From Flavobacterium phycosphaerae (GTDB lineage Bacteria; Bacteroidota; Bacteroidia; Flavobacteriales; Flavobacteriaceae): a stretch of 64,000 bases of DNA. The position numbers were made by a program, and so were the translations under genes. The notes under the pieces were generated by a model. It was not told the origin of the DNA. It saw only the letters and a program-made list of their open reading frames with translations, and did no database searches. The stretch is taken from NCBI RefSeq assembly GCF_010119235.1, contig NZ_JAAATZ010000001.1:1208501-1272500 (forward strand), read 5' to 3'. Positions 39,193-46,194 of the stretch are shown one piece after another (within the stretch, counting starts at the first letter, position 1; the number at the start of each line of letters is the position of its first letter).

Positions 39193-39620
39193 ACTTGTCA
39201 TTTCGACGAAGGAGAAATCACATAACACTAGTAACACCCATTATTAAAAAACAACACCATGTTCAATACTCAAGAAGGGTTTCATTCTTATTATGTTTAC
39301 ATCATCACCAATAAATATCGGTCTACGTTCTATATTGGAATGACAAATAATTTGAAAGAAAGATTGAAACAACATAAAGAAAATATTGAACTGGGGAATA
39401 AGACCTTTGCTTCAAAATATAATTTGGAGTTTTTGGTGTATTATGAAAAATTCACATGGGTTCAAGAAGCCATTGGCAGAGAGAAAGAATTGAAAAAATG
39501 GAGAAGGGAGAAGAAATTAAATTTGATTAGGGAGTTTAATCCAACGTTTGAATTTTTAAATCATCACTTTGCCAAGCCGGCCTAAGAGTATGTGATTTCT
39601 CCTTTGTCGAAATGACAAGT
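39193..39620. mobile_element. Candidate mini-element: GIY-YIG gene inside a 32-bp inverted repeat
   Basis: A 32-bp repeat that begins acttgtcatttcgacgaagg (39193-39224) is found again in inverted orientation at 39589-39620 with a single mismatch. The only gene between them is the GIY-YIG nuclease. Partial or full extra copies follow: inverted partial at 39623-39640, direct at about 39660-39690 and at about 39741-39773. The word TTTCGACGAAGGAGAAATC is one I know as a common dispersed intergenic repeat of Flavobacterium. Mobility is inference; no transposase is encoded and no target-site duplication is clear. Confidence 0.6.
39259..39585 (+). CDS. GIY-YIG nuclease domain protein (UPF0213/YhbQ-like)
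   Basis: A 108-residue single-domain protein: YYVYIITNKY (the GIY equivalent), TFYIGMTNNLKERLKQHKE (the YIG plus the conserved arginine), then EFLVYYEKFTWVQEAIGREKELKKWRREKK (conserved glutamate region). This is the standalone GIY-YIG group with putative structure-specific or nicking endonuclease activity. It is enclosed by a 32-bp inverted repeat and follows recJ by 72 nt. Standalone GIY-YIG genes are frequent next to such repeats in Flavobacteria, which hints at a role in repeat spread. That role is not established. Confidence 0.88.
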   Translation: MFNTQEGFHSYYVYIITNKYRSTFYIGMTNNLKERLKQHKENIELGNKTFASKYNLEFLVYYEKFTWVQEAIGREKELKKWRREKKLNLIREFNPTFEFLNHHFAKPA

Positions 39621-39659
39621 AGTTCCGTCGAAATGACAAGCAGTAAAGTAAACCGTTTT

Positions 39660-39829
39660 TTGTCATTTCGACGAAGGAGAAATCACATAACACTAATCAC
39701 ACAAAAGTAATAGCGATTAAAGGATTTAAAGTAAAGACTTACTTGTCATTTCGACAAAGGAGAAATCACATAACGCCATTCAAACAAAAAGTAGTTGCGA
39801 TTAAAGGATTTAAAGTAAATCGTTTTTTG
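39660..39829 (+). repeat. Tandem copies of recJ tail plus dispersed repeat (84-bp period)
   Basis: The 3' end of recJ (agttgcgattaaaggattt..., 39161-39186) recurs at 39712-39734 and 39793-39818, the two copies lying 84 bp apart measured at the shared gcgatt. Each is followed by a tgtcatt repeat (full at 39741-39773, truncated after 39825). The full gene tail with its stop codon is copied, so the tail+repeat unit appears to have been tandemly duplicated, with the GIY-YIG element occupying one of the copies. Confidence 0.8.
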
Positions 39830-39877
39830 TCATTACTAAAGAAATCCCGGTCAGAACACTCCAACGTATGCTTTATA

Positions 39878-39908
39878 AACCCTAACAGCCCTTCTGTAGG
39901 GTTTTTTT
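39878..39908 (+). terminator. Terminator-like hairpin upstream of array B
   Basis: Arms aaccct-acag / ctgt-agggtt with one bulged A, a 5-nt loop and a T-run at 39902-39908. There is no plus-strand gene immediately before it except the GIY-YIG gene 290 nt upstream. Confidence 0.65.
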
Positions 39909-39912
39909 ATGC

Positions 39913-40101
39913 CGTGAAACGGTCTTCGGAGTGCGTGAAACGGTCTTCGGAGTGGCTATACTTGTCTTCGGAATGCAGGGTGTAAACTGCTGAATACAAA
40001 GTCGATACTTCGGAGCCACAATATCAGTCTTAGGAAGGAATGGAACAGTTTTTGGAGGGAATGAAATACACTTCGGAACGCCTGAAAGCTGCTTCGGAAT
40101 G
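39913..40101 (+). repeat. 21-bp tandem array B (degenerate, nine units)
   Basis: Nine contiguous 21-bp units begin at 39913, 39934, 39955, 39976, 39997, 40018, 40039, 40060 and 40081. The first two are identical (cgtgaaacgg then tcttcggagtg). The others keep cttcgga or a close variant near the same offset. In one constant frame they read as heptads ending SSE (CVKRSSE, CVKRSSE, WLYLSSE, then decayed units with two stops, then GMKYTSE and RLKAASE), and that frame runs without shift into the gene at 40136. It starts 5 nt after a terminator-like T-run. Confidence 0.85.
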
Positions 40102-40135
40102 TGAAAAGTTGTTTATTTCTTTAAATGATACTGTT

Positions 40136-40789
40136 ATGAAAAAGCAAACCACCATTCGAAACTTTAATTTTGCCGACAGCAAGTTGGTACAATTGGCTCA
40201 TGAAAAATTAGCCTTTATGCGCAGAGATGCTACGGCATTTTCGGATTATGGGCTGACGGAATCTGAGTTTTCGGCATTGGAAACTATGACAATCGATTTT
40301 GAAAATGCCGAAACGGATGGGGAAGCTCTTTACACACAAACCGCTATTACCACTCAAAAAGAGGAGAAAGCTGAAGTGTTGCGGGTAGCCATCAGAGGAC
40401 TAATGGCTCGGGTTGCTTTGAAATTCCCAACCAATACGGCTCAATACCGAAAATTTGGCACCGAAGCCTTAGCCCAACAATCGGATGCTGAATTATTGGT
40501 CATGGCTAAAAATGTAGTGCATGTTGCCCAGCAAGTAGTTGATGAATTGGTGCCCAATGGAGTAACTCAGGCCATGTTAACCCACATTAGCCAACTTAGA
40601 GATGAGGTGGAAAGTTTGATACTAGCGATGAAAACCGCTATGGGCGATCGTGATATTCAGCAGGAAATTAGGATAGCAACGGCTAATAGCATTTACAGTA
40701 CTTTGCTAAAATATACCCATACCGGGCTGTTTATTTGGAGTACTTCCGATGTGGCAAAGTATAATGATTATATTATTTATGAGGAGTAG
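40136..40789 (+). CDS. Unrecognised helical protein downstream of 21-bp array B
   Basis: A 217-residue cytoplasmic protein, no signal peptide or membrane segment, mostly predicted helix. Features: MKKQTTIRNFNFADSKLVQLAHEK at the N-terminus, KLAFMRRDATAF, a mid-part MARVALKFPTNTAQYRKFGTEAL with many Ala/Glu, and a C-terminal aromatic segment FIWSTSDVAKYNDYIIYEE. I do not know its function; I have an uncertain memory of similar hypothetical proteins in Flavobacterium. The start was set at ATG 40136 because the ATG at 40040 lies inside the repeat array. Its last 17 nt overlap the end of convergent lpxH. Confidence 0.7.
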   Translation: MKKQTTIRNFNFADSKLVQLAHEKLAFMRRDATAFSDYGLTESEFSALETMTIDFENAETDGEALYTQTAITTQKEEKAEVLRVAIRGLMARVALKFPTNTAQYRKFGTEALAQQSDAELLVMAKNVVHVAQQVVDELVPNGVTQAMLTHISQLRDEVESLILAMKTAMGDRDIQQEIRIATANSIYSTLLKYTHTGLFIWSTSDVAKYNDYIIYEE

Positions 40790-41546
40790 CAGACTGGTAT
40801 TCCTTCAGCTCAAACTTTTCTCCGTCAAAAACGCCGTAAGTAAAATAGCCAATCCAGTCGCCCAGATTCACATACTCCGAGTTGTCTCCCACCTTAATAA
40901 TCATAGGGAGATGACGATGACCAAAGACTAGGTAGTCATAATGTTGGGTTTCGAGTTTGCGTTTTGAGTATTGCACCAGCCATTCGTTGTCTTCACCTAG
41001 GAATTTCACGTCAGCCTCGCCCGAAATCAGTTTGTTTTTTACCGATAGGTATTGGGCTAGTTTCATGCCAATATCCGGATGCAACCAGCGGTAGAGCCAT
41101 TTTGAAAACGGACTGGTAAATACCTTCTTCATTCGCTTATAACCCTTATCACCCGGGCCTTTACCATCACCGTGGCCTATTAAGAATTTTTTGCCGTTAA
41201 ATTCATACTCTTGATTGTCATGATACACCGGAATGTTGAGTTCTTTTTCAAAATAATCACTCATCCACAAATCGTGATTGCCCACAAAGAAATAAATAGG
41301 AATTCCACTGTCTCTAATTTCGGCCAGTTTGCCTAAAACTCTGACGAATCCTTTAGGCACAACGGTTTTATATTCAAACCAAAAATCGAATAGATCTCCC
41401 AACAGGAAAAGGCATTCGGCATCTTTTTTCACTTCGTCAAGCCAAGCGACAAACTTTTGTTCCCGCGGAAAACTCAGCTCAGGCGTTGGCGCACCAAGAT
41501 GTTGGTCAGAGGCAAAATATATTTTTTTGTTAGGAGATATTGTCAT
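40773..41546 (-). CDS. lpxH: UDP-2,3-diacylglucosamine pyrophosphatase
   Basis: Hydrolyses UDP-diacylglucosamine to lipid X in lipid A synthesis, at the inner membrane. The 257-residue calcineurin-like phosphoesterase has the metal motifs in order: SDQHLGA (13-19), GDLFDFW, GNHDLW, IGHGDGKGPGD and FGHRHLP. The paired histidines and length match LpxH rather than LpxI. It lies 33 nt after queD on the minus strand. A 28-bp palindrome at 41556-41583 ends 9 nt before its ATG. Confidence 0.92.
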   Translation of the reverse strand: MTISPNKKIYFASDQHLGAPTPELSFPREQKFVAWLDEVKKDAECLFLLGDLFDFWFEYKTVVPKGFVRVLGKLAEIRDSGIPIYFFVGNHDLWMSDYFEKELNIPVYHDNQEYEFNGKKFLIGHGDGKGPGDKGYKRMKKVFTSPFSKWLYRWLHPDIGMKLAQYLSVKNKLISGEADVKFLGEDNEWLVQYSKRKLETQHYDYLVFGHRHLPMIIKVGDNSEYVNLGDWIGYFTYGVFDGEKFELKEYQSATPHK

Positions 41547-41555
41547 GTTTTTATT

Positions 41556-41583
41556 GTAGGGACAAGTCGCGACTTGTCTCTAC
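41556..41583. repeat. 28-bp palindrome between queD and lpxH
   Basis: Two 14-bp arms, gtagggacaagtcg and cgacttgtctctac, meet with no loop and one mismatch (a G-U pair in RNA). It covers the queD stop codon and ends 9 nt before the lpxH ATG. It resembles dispersed gtagagacaagtcg-type repeats seen in other Bacteroidetes genomes, from memory. It would form an mRNA hairpin just upstream of the lpxH start. Confidence 0.8.
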
Positions 41584-42038
41584 GTATTTTGATTATCGGA
41601 AGCATACCATTCGGCAAAAGAGGTATCTGTTTCCTGTAATTTTAACGAATGCAATTGAATGTCGTGCGGCAAACGGCTTTTTATTTTTTTGGCAAAATCA
41701 GTCACCATGTTTTCACTCGTTGGTTGATACTCTACCAAAATAACATGATGTCCACGGCTTTTCAGTTCGTTAGCCAATTCGATATGAGGGGTATTTTTAT
41801 TGAAAACCGTAGCGTGGTCAAACAGGTCAACGATTTCTTCTTTTACAATTTTCTTCAAATCCGAAAAATCAATCACCATTCCAAACTTCACATTAGTGGT
41901 ATCCGTAATAGGTTTTCCAATCACCGTTACTGATAGCTTGTAACTGTGGCCGTGTACATTTTTACACTTACCGTCATAACCATAAAGTGCGTGTCCGGTC
42001 TCGAAAGAAAATTGTTTAGTGATTCTGATGTTACTCAT
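41580..42038 (-). CDS. queD: 6-carboxy/6-pyruvoyl-tetrahydropterin synthase family protein
   Basis: A 152-residue T-fold enzyme that in bacteria usually makes 6-carboxytetrahydropterin for queuosine (QueD). Seen: FSFETGHAL (zinc His1), NVHGHSYKLSVTV (zinc His2 and His3), GMVIDFSDLKKIV, FDHATVFN (catalytic Asp-His), and a C-terminal glutamate in LKLQETDTSFAEWYA. QueD is preferred over eukaryote-like PTPS because of the bacterial context, but the missing second Cys position is not resolved here. The stop codon lies inside the 28-bp palindrome. Confidence 0.88.
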   Translation of the reverse strand: MSNIRITKQFSFETGHALYGYDGKCKNVHGHSYKLSVTVIGKPITDTTNVKFGMVIDFSDLKKIVKEEIVDLFDHATVFNKNTPHIELANELKSRGHHVILVEYQPTSENMVTDFAKKIKSRLPHDIQLHSLKLQETDTSFAEWYASDNQNT

Positions 42039-42077
42039 AAGTAGGCCTTTTTGCGTTGCAAATTTAGTAAAATATAA

Positions 42078-42251
42078 CTACTCTTCGTTTTGTCTCTTTT
42101 TAGCTTTTGAATACATCCACCAGGCGGCGCCAACAATTATAGCAAATGGCAGGATGTTGCCAATCCAAACCCCAATGAGGTAGCCGTTGTCGGGGGCGTG
42201 TTTGATTTTTTCGTTAACGTCAACTTGCTGCAATAAGAATATAAGGCTCAT
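42078..42251 (-). CDS. Small single-pass membrane protein
   Basis: A 57-residue protein from the ATG at 42251 (an in-frame upstream ATG at 42269 adds six residues). It has a hydrophilic N-terminus, one membrane helix (IGVWIGNILPFAIIVGAAWWMY), and a short basic and acidic tail SKAKKRQNEE. The helix and compact size argue for a true small membrane protein. No family recognised. It sits between the Omp28 gene terminator and queD, and has its own spacing on both sides. Confidence 0.6.
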   Translation of the reverse strand: MSLIFLLQQVDVNEKIKHAPDNGYLIGVWIGNILPFAIIVGAAWWMYSKAKKRQNEE

Positions 42252-42285
42252 ACTGATTTTTTTAGTCAAACAAATTTACGTAAAA

Positions 42286-42315
42286 AAACAAAGGCTGCCT
42301 TTGGGGCAACCTTGT
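42286..42315 (-). terminator. Terminator of the Omp28/DUF6029 operon
   Basis: Arms aaggctgcc / ggcaacctt (one mismatch) with a 5-nt loop; a T-run follows on the minus strand. It lies about 20 nt after the Omp28 lipoprotein stop codon. Confidence 0.75.
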
Positions 42316-42333
42316 TTTTATCGTGTGATAGTA

Positions 42334-43164
42334 TTATGGATTTTGTTCCAATTCCTGAATTTCATTTTCCTCAGCAGCACGGGCATTTAAGGCTAAATTG
42401 TCAGCATTTACCAATACAGCCACAAAACTGATGTTATCCGGATTAGAAACATTAGCCGGTATCGGAAGAGTGAATGATTTGGTAATCGTTTGCCCCGCAG
42501 CAGTATTCTCGGTGATGACGTCACCCAATAAATCAGTTATATTGTGTCTTAACACATGATTGTGTTCATAGTTAGGCACCGGATTGATATTGCCGTAATA
42601 GGAAGTGTAATTGGTTTGAGAATGAATTAAATGATTTTCAAGCACATAAACTACCAGTTTTAAACCGCTGTAATTTTGTGCAAACTTCATAGTCACATCC
42701 AAGTTAATGGTGCCGTTAGCTACTGTTGAAGCTAAAGCCAATCCCAATCCTGCATTATTTCCGGTTAAGGCTTTAGCTTGTGCAATGTTAGACGGTTCAG
42801 GAGAAGCCCAAACGATGGTTCTGTTTAAGCGAGACTGAGGTAATTCTAAATCAGAATTGGGTAAAATCAGGTCTTTCAATGGTTGGTAATTGGCAAAATG
42901 ATAAGGGTCATTACCGTTGTGAATGGCAATAGAAACCACCTTATCCGATTGAGCATACATTTGGTCAATAGCATAGGCCACTCGGGTACAGTTGCCACAC
43001 CATGAGCCGGTATAATCTTCAATTAAAACGCGTTTTTTGAAATAACCGGGAACAGGTGCCGCAGTTTCTGTGTCATCGGGTAAATTTTCAATTACTTTGG
43101 TATCGCTGCAGGAAAAAAAGGCAACTGCCATCAGCATTAAAAATAAATAATTACTCTTTTTCAT
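42334..43164 (-). CDS. Omp28-related lipoprotein with thioredoxin-like CGNC motif
   Basis: A 276-residue lipoprotein (lipobox FFSC, Cys19). The domain is the Omp28 type: KRVLIEDYTGSWCGNCTRVAYAI (thioredoxin-like CxxC), VSIAIHNGNDPYHF, and an Ig-like C-terminal part with ENHLIHSQTNYTSYYGN. Omp28 proteins are surface adhesin-like antigens in Porphyromonas; the redox role of CGNC is an inference. It ends the minus-strand cluster 48078-42334, 43 nt after DUF6029, and a terminator follows. Confidence 0.85.
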   Translation of the reverse strand: MKKSNYLFLMLMAVAFFSCSDTKVIENLPDDTETAAPVPGYFKKRVLIEDYTGSWCGNCTRVAYAIDQMYAQSDKVVSIAIHNGNDPYHFANYQPLKDLILPNSDLELPQSRLNRTIVWASPEPSNIAQAKALTGNNAGLGLALASTVANGTINLDVTMKFAQNYSGLKLVVYVLENHLIHSQTNYTSYYGNINPVPNYEHNHVLRHNITDLLGDVITENTAAGQTITKSFTLPIPANVSNPDNISFVAVLVNADNLALNARAAEENEIQELEQNP

Positions 43165-43207
43165 TTAGTTATGGTTATTTTAAGGTAAGACTTTTGGTGA
43201 AATGGGA

Positions 43208-44887
43208 TTAAAAACTAGTGTTCAATGACAATGAAACGCCGGTGCTTTCCGGAACATATCGACATACACCTCCTACGCAAACCAAACCGCCTCTTTGTCT
43301 TCCGTAAGCCAAAGCAATTCGGGTAGATTTAACGCGATATGAATTTCCGATGGAATAATAATGGTGTTGCAGTTTAGCATCATCATTGCCATAATTGTAC
43401 ATATCCGAAACGTATAACGCATATTTAGATCCCAGATTAAATTCGGTTAACAAACTGGCCCAATTCTTTTTATCACTGTTCGCCCAAAGATGTTCAGCCT
43501 GTACCCGTATGGATTTATTGGTGCTGAATTTATAGGTAGATTCAGCTCCGATAATATTGGATTTTACTTCGCCATAGGTTTCCTGAATGTACTTTTTGTT
43601 ATAATATTGGTTGATGTAGGTAAATCCGGATTGCCATTTGTCATTCCATTTTTTGGTAATTTCAATATTGGCATCTGTGAAATATTTTTTACCGAAACCA
43701 AGGAAATCAGTATGATAATCCTGTGGAGCGAAAATATAAAACTCTCCGCCTAAACCATGATACTGCGAATAATTCAATGCCACTTTGGTACCATATTTAC
43801 CGCCCAAAGCAGTTCCTTTTTTAAAATTATAAAACAAATCGATTTGTCCGCCAATTTCGCCCGCTTTCACCATATTAACATCATTAAGAATCACATTTGG
43901 CTGTGCCTGATAGACATATATATTGGCCAAATTGTAATGATGCTGTTTGGTTAAACTGGGTACGTAATTCATAATTAAATCATTGTACTGGTTTCCTTTA
44001 GCTAATCGTTCTGAATAAAAACTCATGTTTTCCAATCGACGGAAGGTAGCATCAACACCAAATCCTTTTTCAGAATACCCCATGTTCAGCAAAAAGGCGC
44101 TTCCCGGTTTGATAAGGTTGTTGTCAATTTGGTTTTTAACTTGTACTACGGCATCTTTCGATTTATAATCGTACTCTGAGGAAACATAATACCCGTTATG
44201 GCTGTAATTAATTCTTCCGGCAAAAGCATTGGTCCAATTATTAAATTTAGGATTAACTATATCCGTTTTTTCGTCACGACCCACATAGGTAAAGCCAATT
44301 GTCAATTCGTCTTTTTCAAATTTGAAAATATCCGAAAGGGCTAACTCGGCATCAGCACCATAAATTTTTCCTTCTGACACATCAAAACCGGTTCGTTGCT
44401 GCCCGTAAAGAGTTTTTAACGTAAAGTATTTGGTAGGTTTGTAAATAAAACGCAAACCACGCAAAGCATTGTTAATTCCTAAAGCGCGGTCTTCCCAACT
44501 TCTCAGCAATAACCCGCTTCCAAATTGTTCATAGTAATACCCAGCTGTGATATCAACTTGTTCATTTTTGAATTGGGCAAAATAAGTCGCCACGTTGGCA
44601 TGCTCATATTTAGGATTGTAATTCAATAACGCTTGTTGCTCATAGGCTTCTCCCTGAATTCCGAATGTCCAGTTTTTTATTTTATAGTTTACAAATAAAT
44701 AACTGTTGGAACGTAAAGGATCTTCGGGATGTACTACCGGATTATGAAATTCGTCAAATAAGCATTTATCATTCAGGTACCATTGGGCATTGGTTTCAAA
44801 ACCTCCCGAAACAGTTCCTTTTTCTTTTTCTTGAGCAAAAACGGTTGACGAAAAGGCCAACAAACCCATAAAAACAATTTTCTTCAT
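43208..44887 (-). CDS. DUF6029-type outer-membrane protein
   Basis: A 559-residue protein with signal peptide (to VFAQE near 19) and strand-rich barrel pattern: NWTFGIQGEAYEQQALLNYN, DITAGYYYEQFGSGLLLRSWEDRALGIN, and many alternating aromatic strands to the end (STGVSLSLNTSF). It matches the Bacteroidetes DUF6029 family from memory. The barrel fold is inferred, the function unknown. It follows the TlpA-like gene by 3 nt and precedes Omp28 by 43 nt, which makes it part of one transcription unit. Confidence 0.78.
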   Translation of the reverse strand: MKKIVFMGLLAFSSTVFAQEKEKGTVSGGFETNAQWYLNDKCLFDEFHNPVVHPEDPLRSNSYLFVNYKIKNWTFGIQGEAYEQQALLNYNPKYEHANVATYFAQFKNEQVDITAGYYYEQFGSGLLLRSWEDRALGINNALRGLRFIYKPTKYFTLKTLYGQQRTGFDVSEGKIYGADAELALSDIFKFEKDELTIGFTYVGRDEKTDIVNPKFNNWTNAFAGRINYSHNGYYVSSEYDYKSKDAVVQVKNQIDNNLIKPGSAFLLNMGYSEKGFGVDATFRRLENMSFYSERLAKGNQYNDLIMNYVPSLTKQHHYNLANIYVYQAQPNVILNDVNMVKAGEIGGQIDLFYNFKKGTALGGKYGTKVALNYSQYHGLGGEFYIFAPQDYHTDFLGFGKKYFTDANIEITKKWNDKWQSGFTYINQYYNKKYIQETYGEVKSNIIGAESTYKFSTNKSIRVQAEHLWANSDKKNWASLLTEFNLGSKYALYVSDMYNYGNDDAKLQHHYYSIGNSYRVKSTRIALAYGRQRGGLVCVGGVCRYVPESTGVSLSLNTSF

Positions 44888-44890
44888 GGA

Positions 44891-45370
44891 TTATAAGGTC
44901 TTTAATTTAGCCAACAAATCGTTCTCATTTCCGGGAACATACCCATTTTGAATATGAACAATTGCGCCGTTTTTCACAACCACGGTATAGGGAATATTTA
45001 CAATTCCCAGTGCTCTTTTCAACTCTTGGTTGCTATCCAAAAGGACTTTATAATCCCACCCTTTTCCGTTAACCAAAGGCTTTATTCTTTTTTGTGTTCT
45101 GGAGTCATCGGTGGCCACGGCTACAATTTCGATAGGTAGTGTCTTCTTCCATTCTTCCTGCACGTCATTCATTTCGTCTAATTCGCTAATGCAAGGGGTA
45201 CACCATGTTGCCCAAAAAGAAAAGATGTAAATTTTGTCCTTTTCCATGAAATCAGTAGTGACGGACATTTTTTTACCGTCAATATCTGACAATGAAATAT
45301 TGGGCAATTGTTTTTGTGAAAATGAAGCGAATCCGACAAAAAGCAGTAGTAGGTTTAGTAGTTTTTTCAT
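44891..45370 (-). CDS. TlpA-like secreted thioredoxin
   Basis: A 159-residue protein: signal peptide (to SFSQ near 19), then a TlpA/ResA-type thioredoxin fold with FSFWATWCTPCISELDEM (WCTPC redox motif) and the cis-proline segment NIPYTVVVKNGAIVHIQNG. No lipobox is visible. It probably acts in the periplasm as a disulfide reductase. It lies between a T9SS cargo gene and the DUF6029 gene with a 3-nt gap to the latter, so a role in making or maturing the neighbouring CxxC-bearing Omp28 proteins is plausible inference. Confidence 0.88.
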   Translation of the reverse strand: MKKLLNLLLLFVGFASFSQKQLPNISLSDIDGKKMSVTTDFMEKDKIYIFSFWATWCTPCISELDEMNDVQEEWKKTLPIEIVAVATDDSRTQKRIKPLVNGKGWDYKVLLDSNQELKRALGIVNIPYTVVVKNGAIVHIQNGYVPGNENDLLAKLKTL

Positions 45371-45422
45371 TCTAGTTTAAATTGTTTGCATCAGTTGATG
45401 AACTTTATAAAAGATCATCTAT

Positions 45423-46172
45423 TTATTTTTTAATCACTTTTAAAGTTGCTCTTTTCCCTTCTTCAGTAGTGAAATTAAGAATATAAACCGCTGCATTCAA
45501 ATTAGATACATCAATAGTGTTGTATCCTGAAATGTAACTAGTCTGATTAACTAATCTACCGGTTAAATCAAATAATTCGGTTCTTCCTCCTGTGGTGGCA
45601 TCAAATTCAATTTGAGAAGTAACTAATGTTGATTTGATGTTAATTCCGGCATCTTTCACACTAGTAAAGCCCGGAGTGCTTAGGTTTGGACTGTAACGGT
45701 AAGTAATTGTGATTGAGTTTCCTATTTCGGCACCAAATGAATTTACCATATAAAACTTCAAAACATACTCTACATTGTCTATTCCGTTACCGGCATAACC
45801 ATTAACAAAGTGATCAAAGTTTCCGTTTTGACCATTTGCCGGGATTATGGAAGAACTGCTGGATGGGTAAGAGTTACCTACTGTAAGTGTTCCTACACAA
45901 ATAGGATCGATACAGAACTGAAGACTACTGCCGGTAGCATTAGTCATACTGATTAGTTTCATTTTTACATTGATATTACTCGCTGAGCTGTTGTAAATTT
46001 TTAAGCCCAAATAAGCAGGGTCTGAAGACGAAGGATTATCCGGGTCTGCCAATGAGGTATAAGTGAATACATCGCCGTTATTAATAGCGGTACCGTCTAA
46101 TTTCTTCATTGTCATTTGTGAAAACGACAAGGCTGAACAAAGACAAACGATTGCAATAATTACTTTTTTCAT
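45423..46172 (-). CDS. Small secreted protein with T9SS type A sorting domain
   Basis: A 249-residue protein with signal peptide (to SFSQ near 19), a beta-rich middle (DGTAINNGDVFTYTSLADPD, VEYVLKFYMVNSFGAEIGNS) and a C-terminal type A CTD-like domain (RTELFDLTGRLVNQ ... RATLKVIKK). No catalytic motif was recognised. It lies 22 nt downstream of the large Omp28 cargo gene and 52 nt upstream of the TlpA-like gene in the same unit, and is probably exported to the surface by T9SS. Confidence 0.75.
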   Translation of the reverse strand: MKKVIIAIVCLCSALSFSQMTMKKLDGTAINNGDVFTYTSLADPDNPSSSDPAYLGLKIYNSSASNINVKMKLISMTNATGSSLQFCIDPICVGTLTVGNSYPSSSSSIIPANGQNGNFDHFVNGYAGNGIDNVEYVLKFYMVNSFGAEIGNSITITYRYSPNLSTPGFTSVKDAGINIKSTLVTSQIEFDATTGGRTELFDLTGRLVNQTSYISGYNTIDVSNLNAAVYILNFTTEEGKRATLKVIKK

Positions 46173-46194
46173 ATTATATATTTTTAATAAAGAT

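Noticed and set aside
39193..39620. Classical insertion sequence
   Set aside because: No transposase of a known family and no clear target duplication; listed only as a candidate mini-element.
39743..39985. 80-codon open frame over the dispersed repeat and array B
   Set aside because: It starts inside the dispersed repeat, crosses a terminator-like hairpin and ends in a degenerate unit. It is in frame with the 40136 gene but separated by stop codons.
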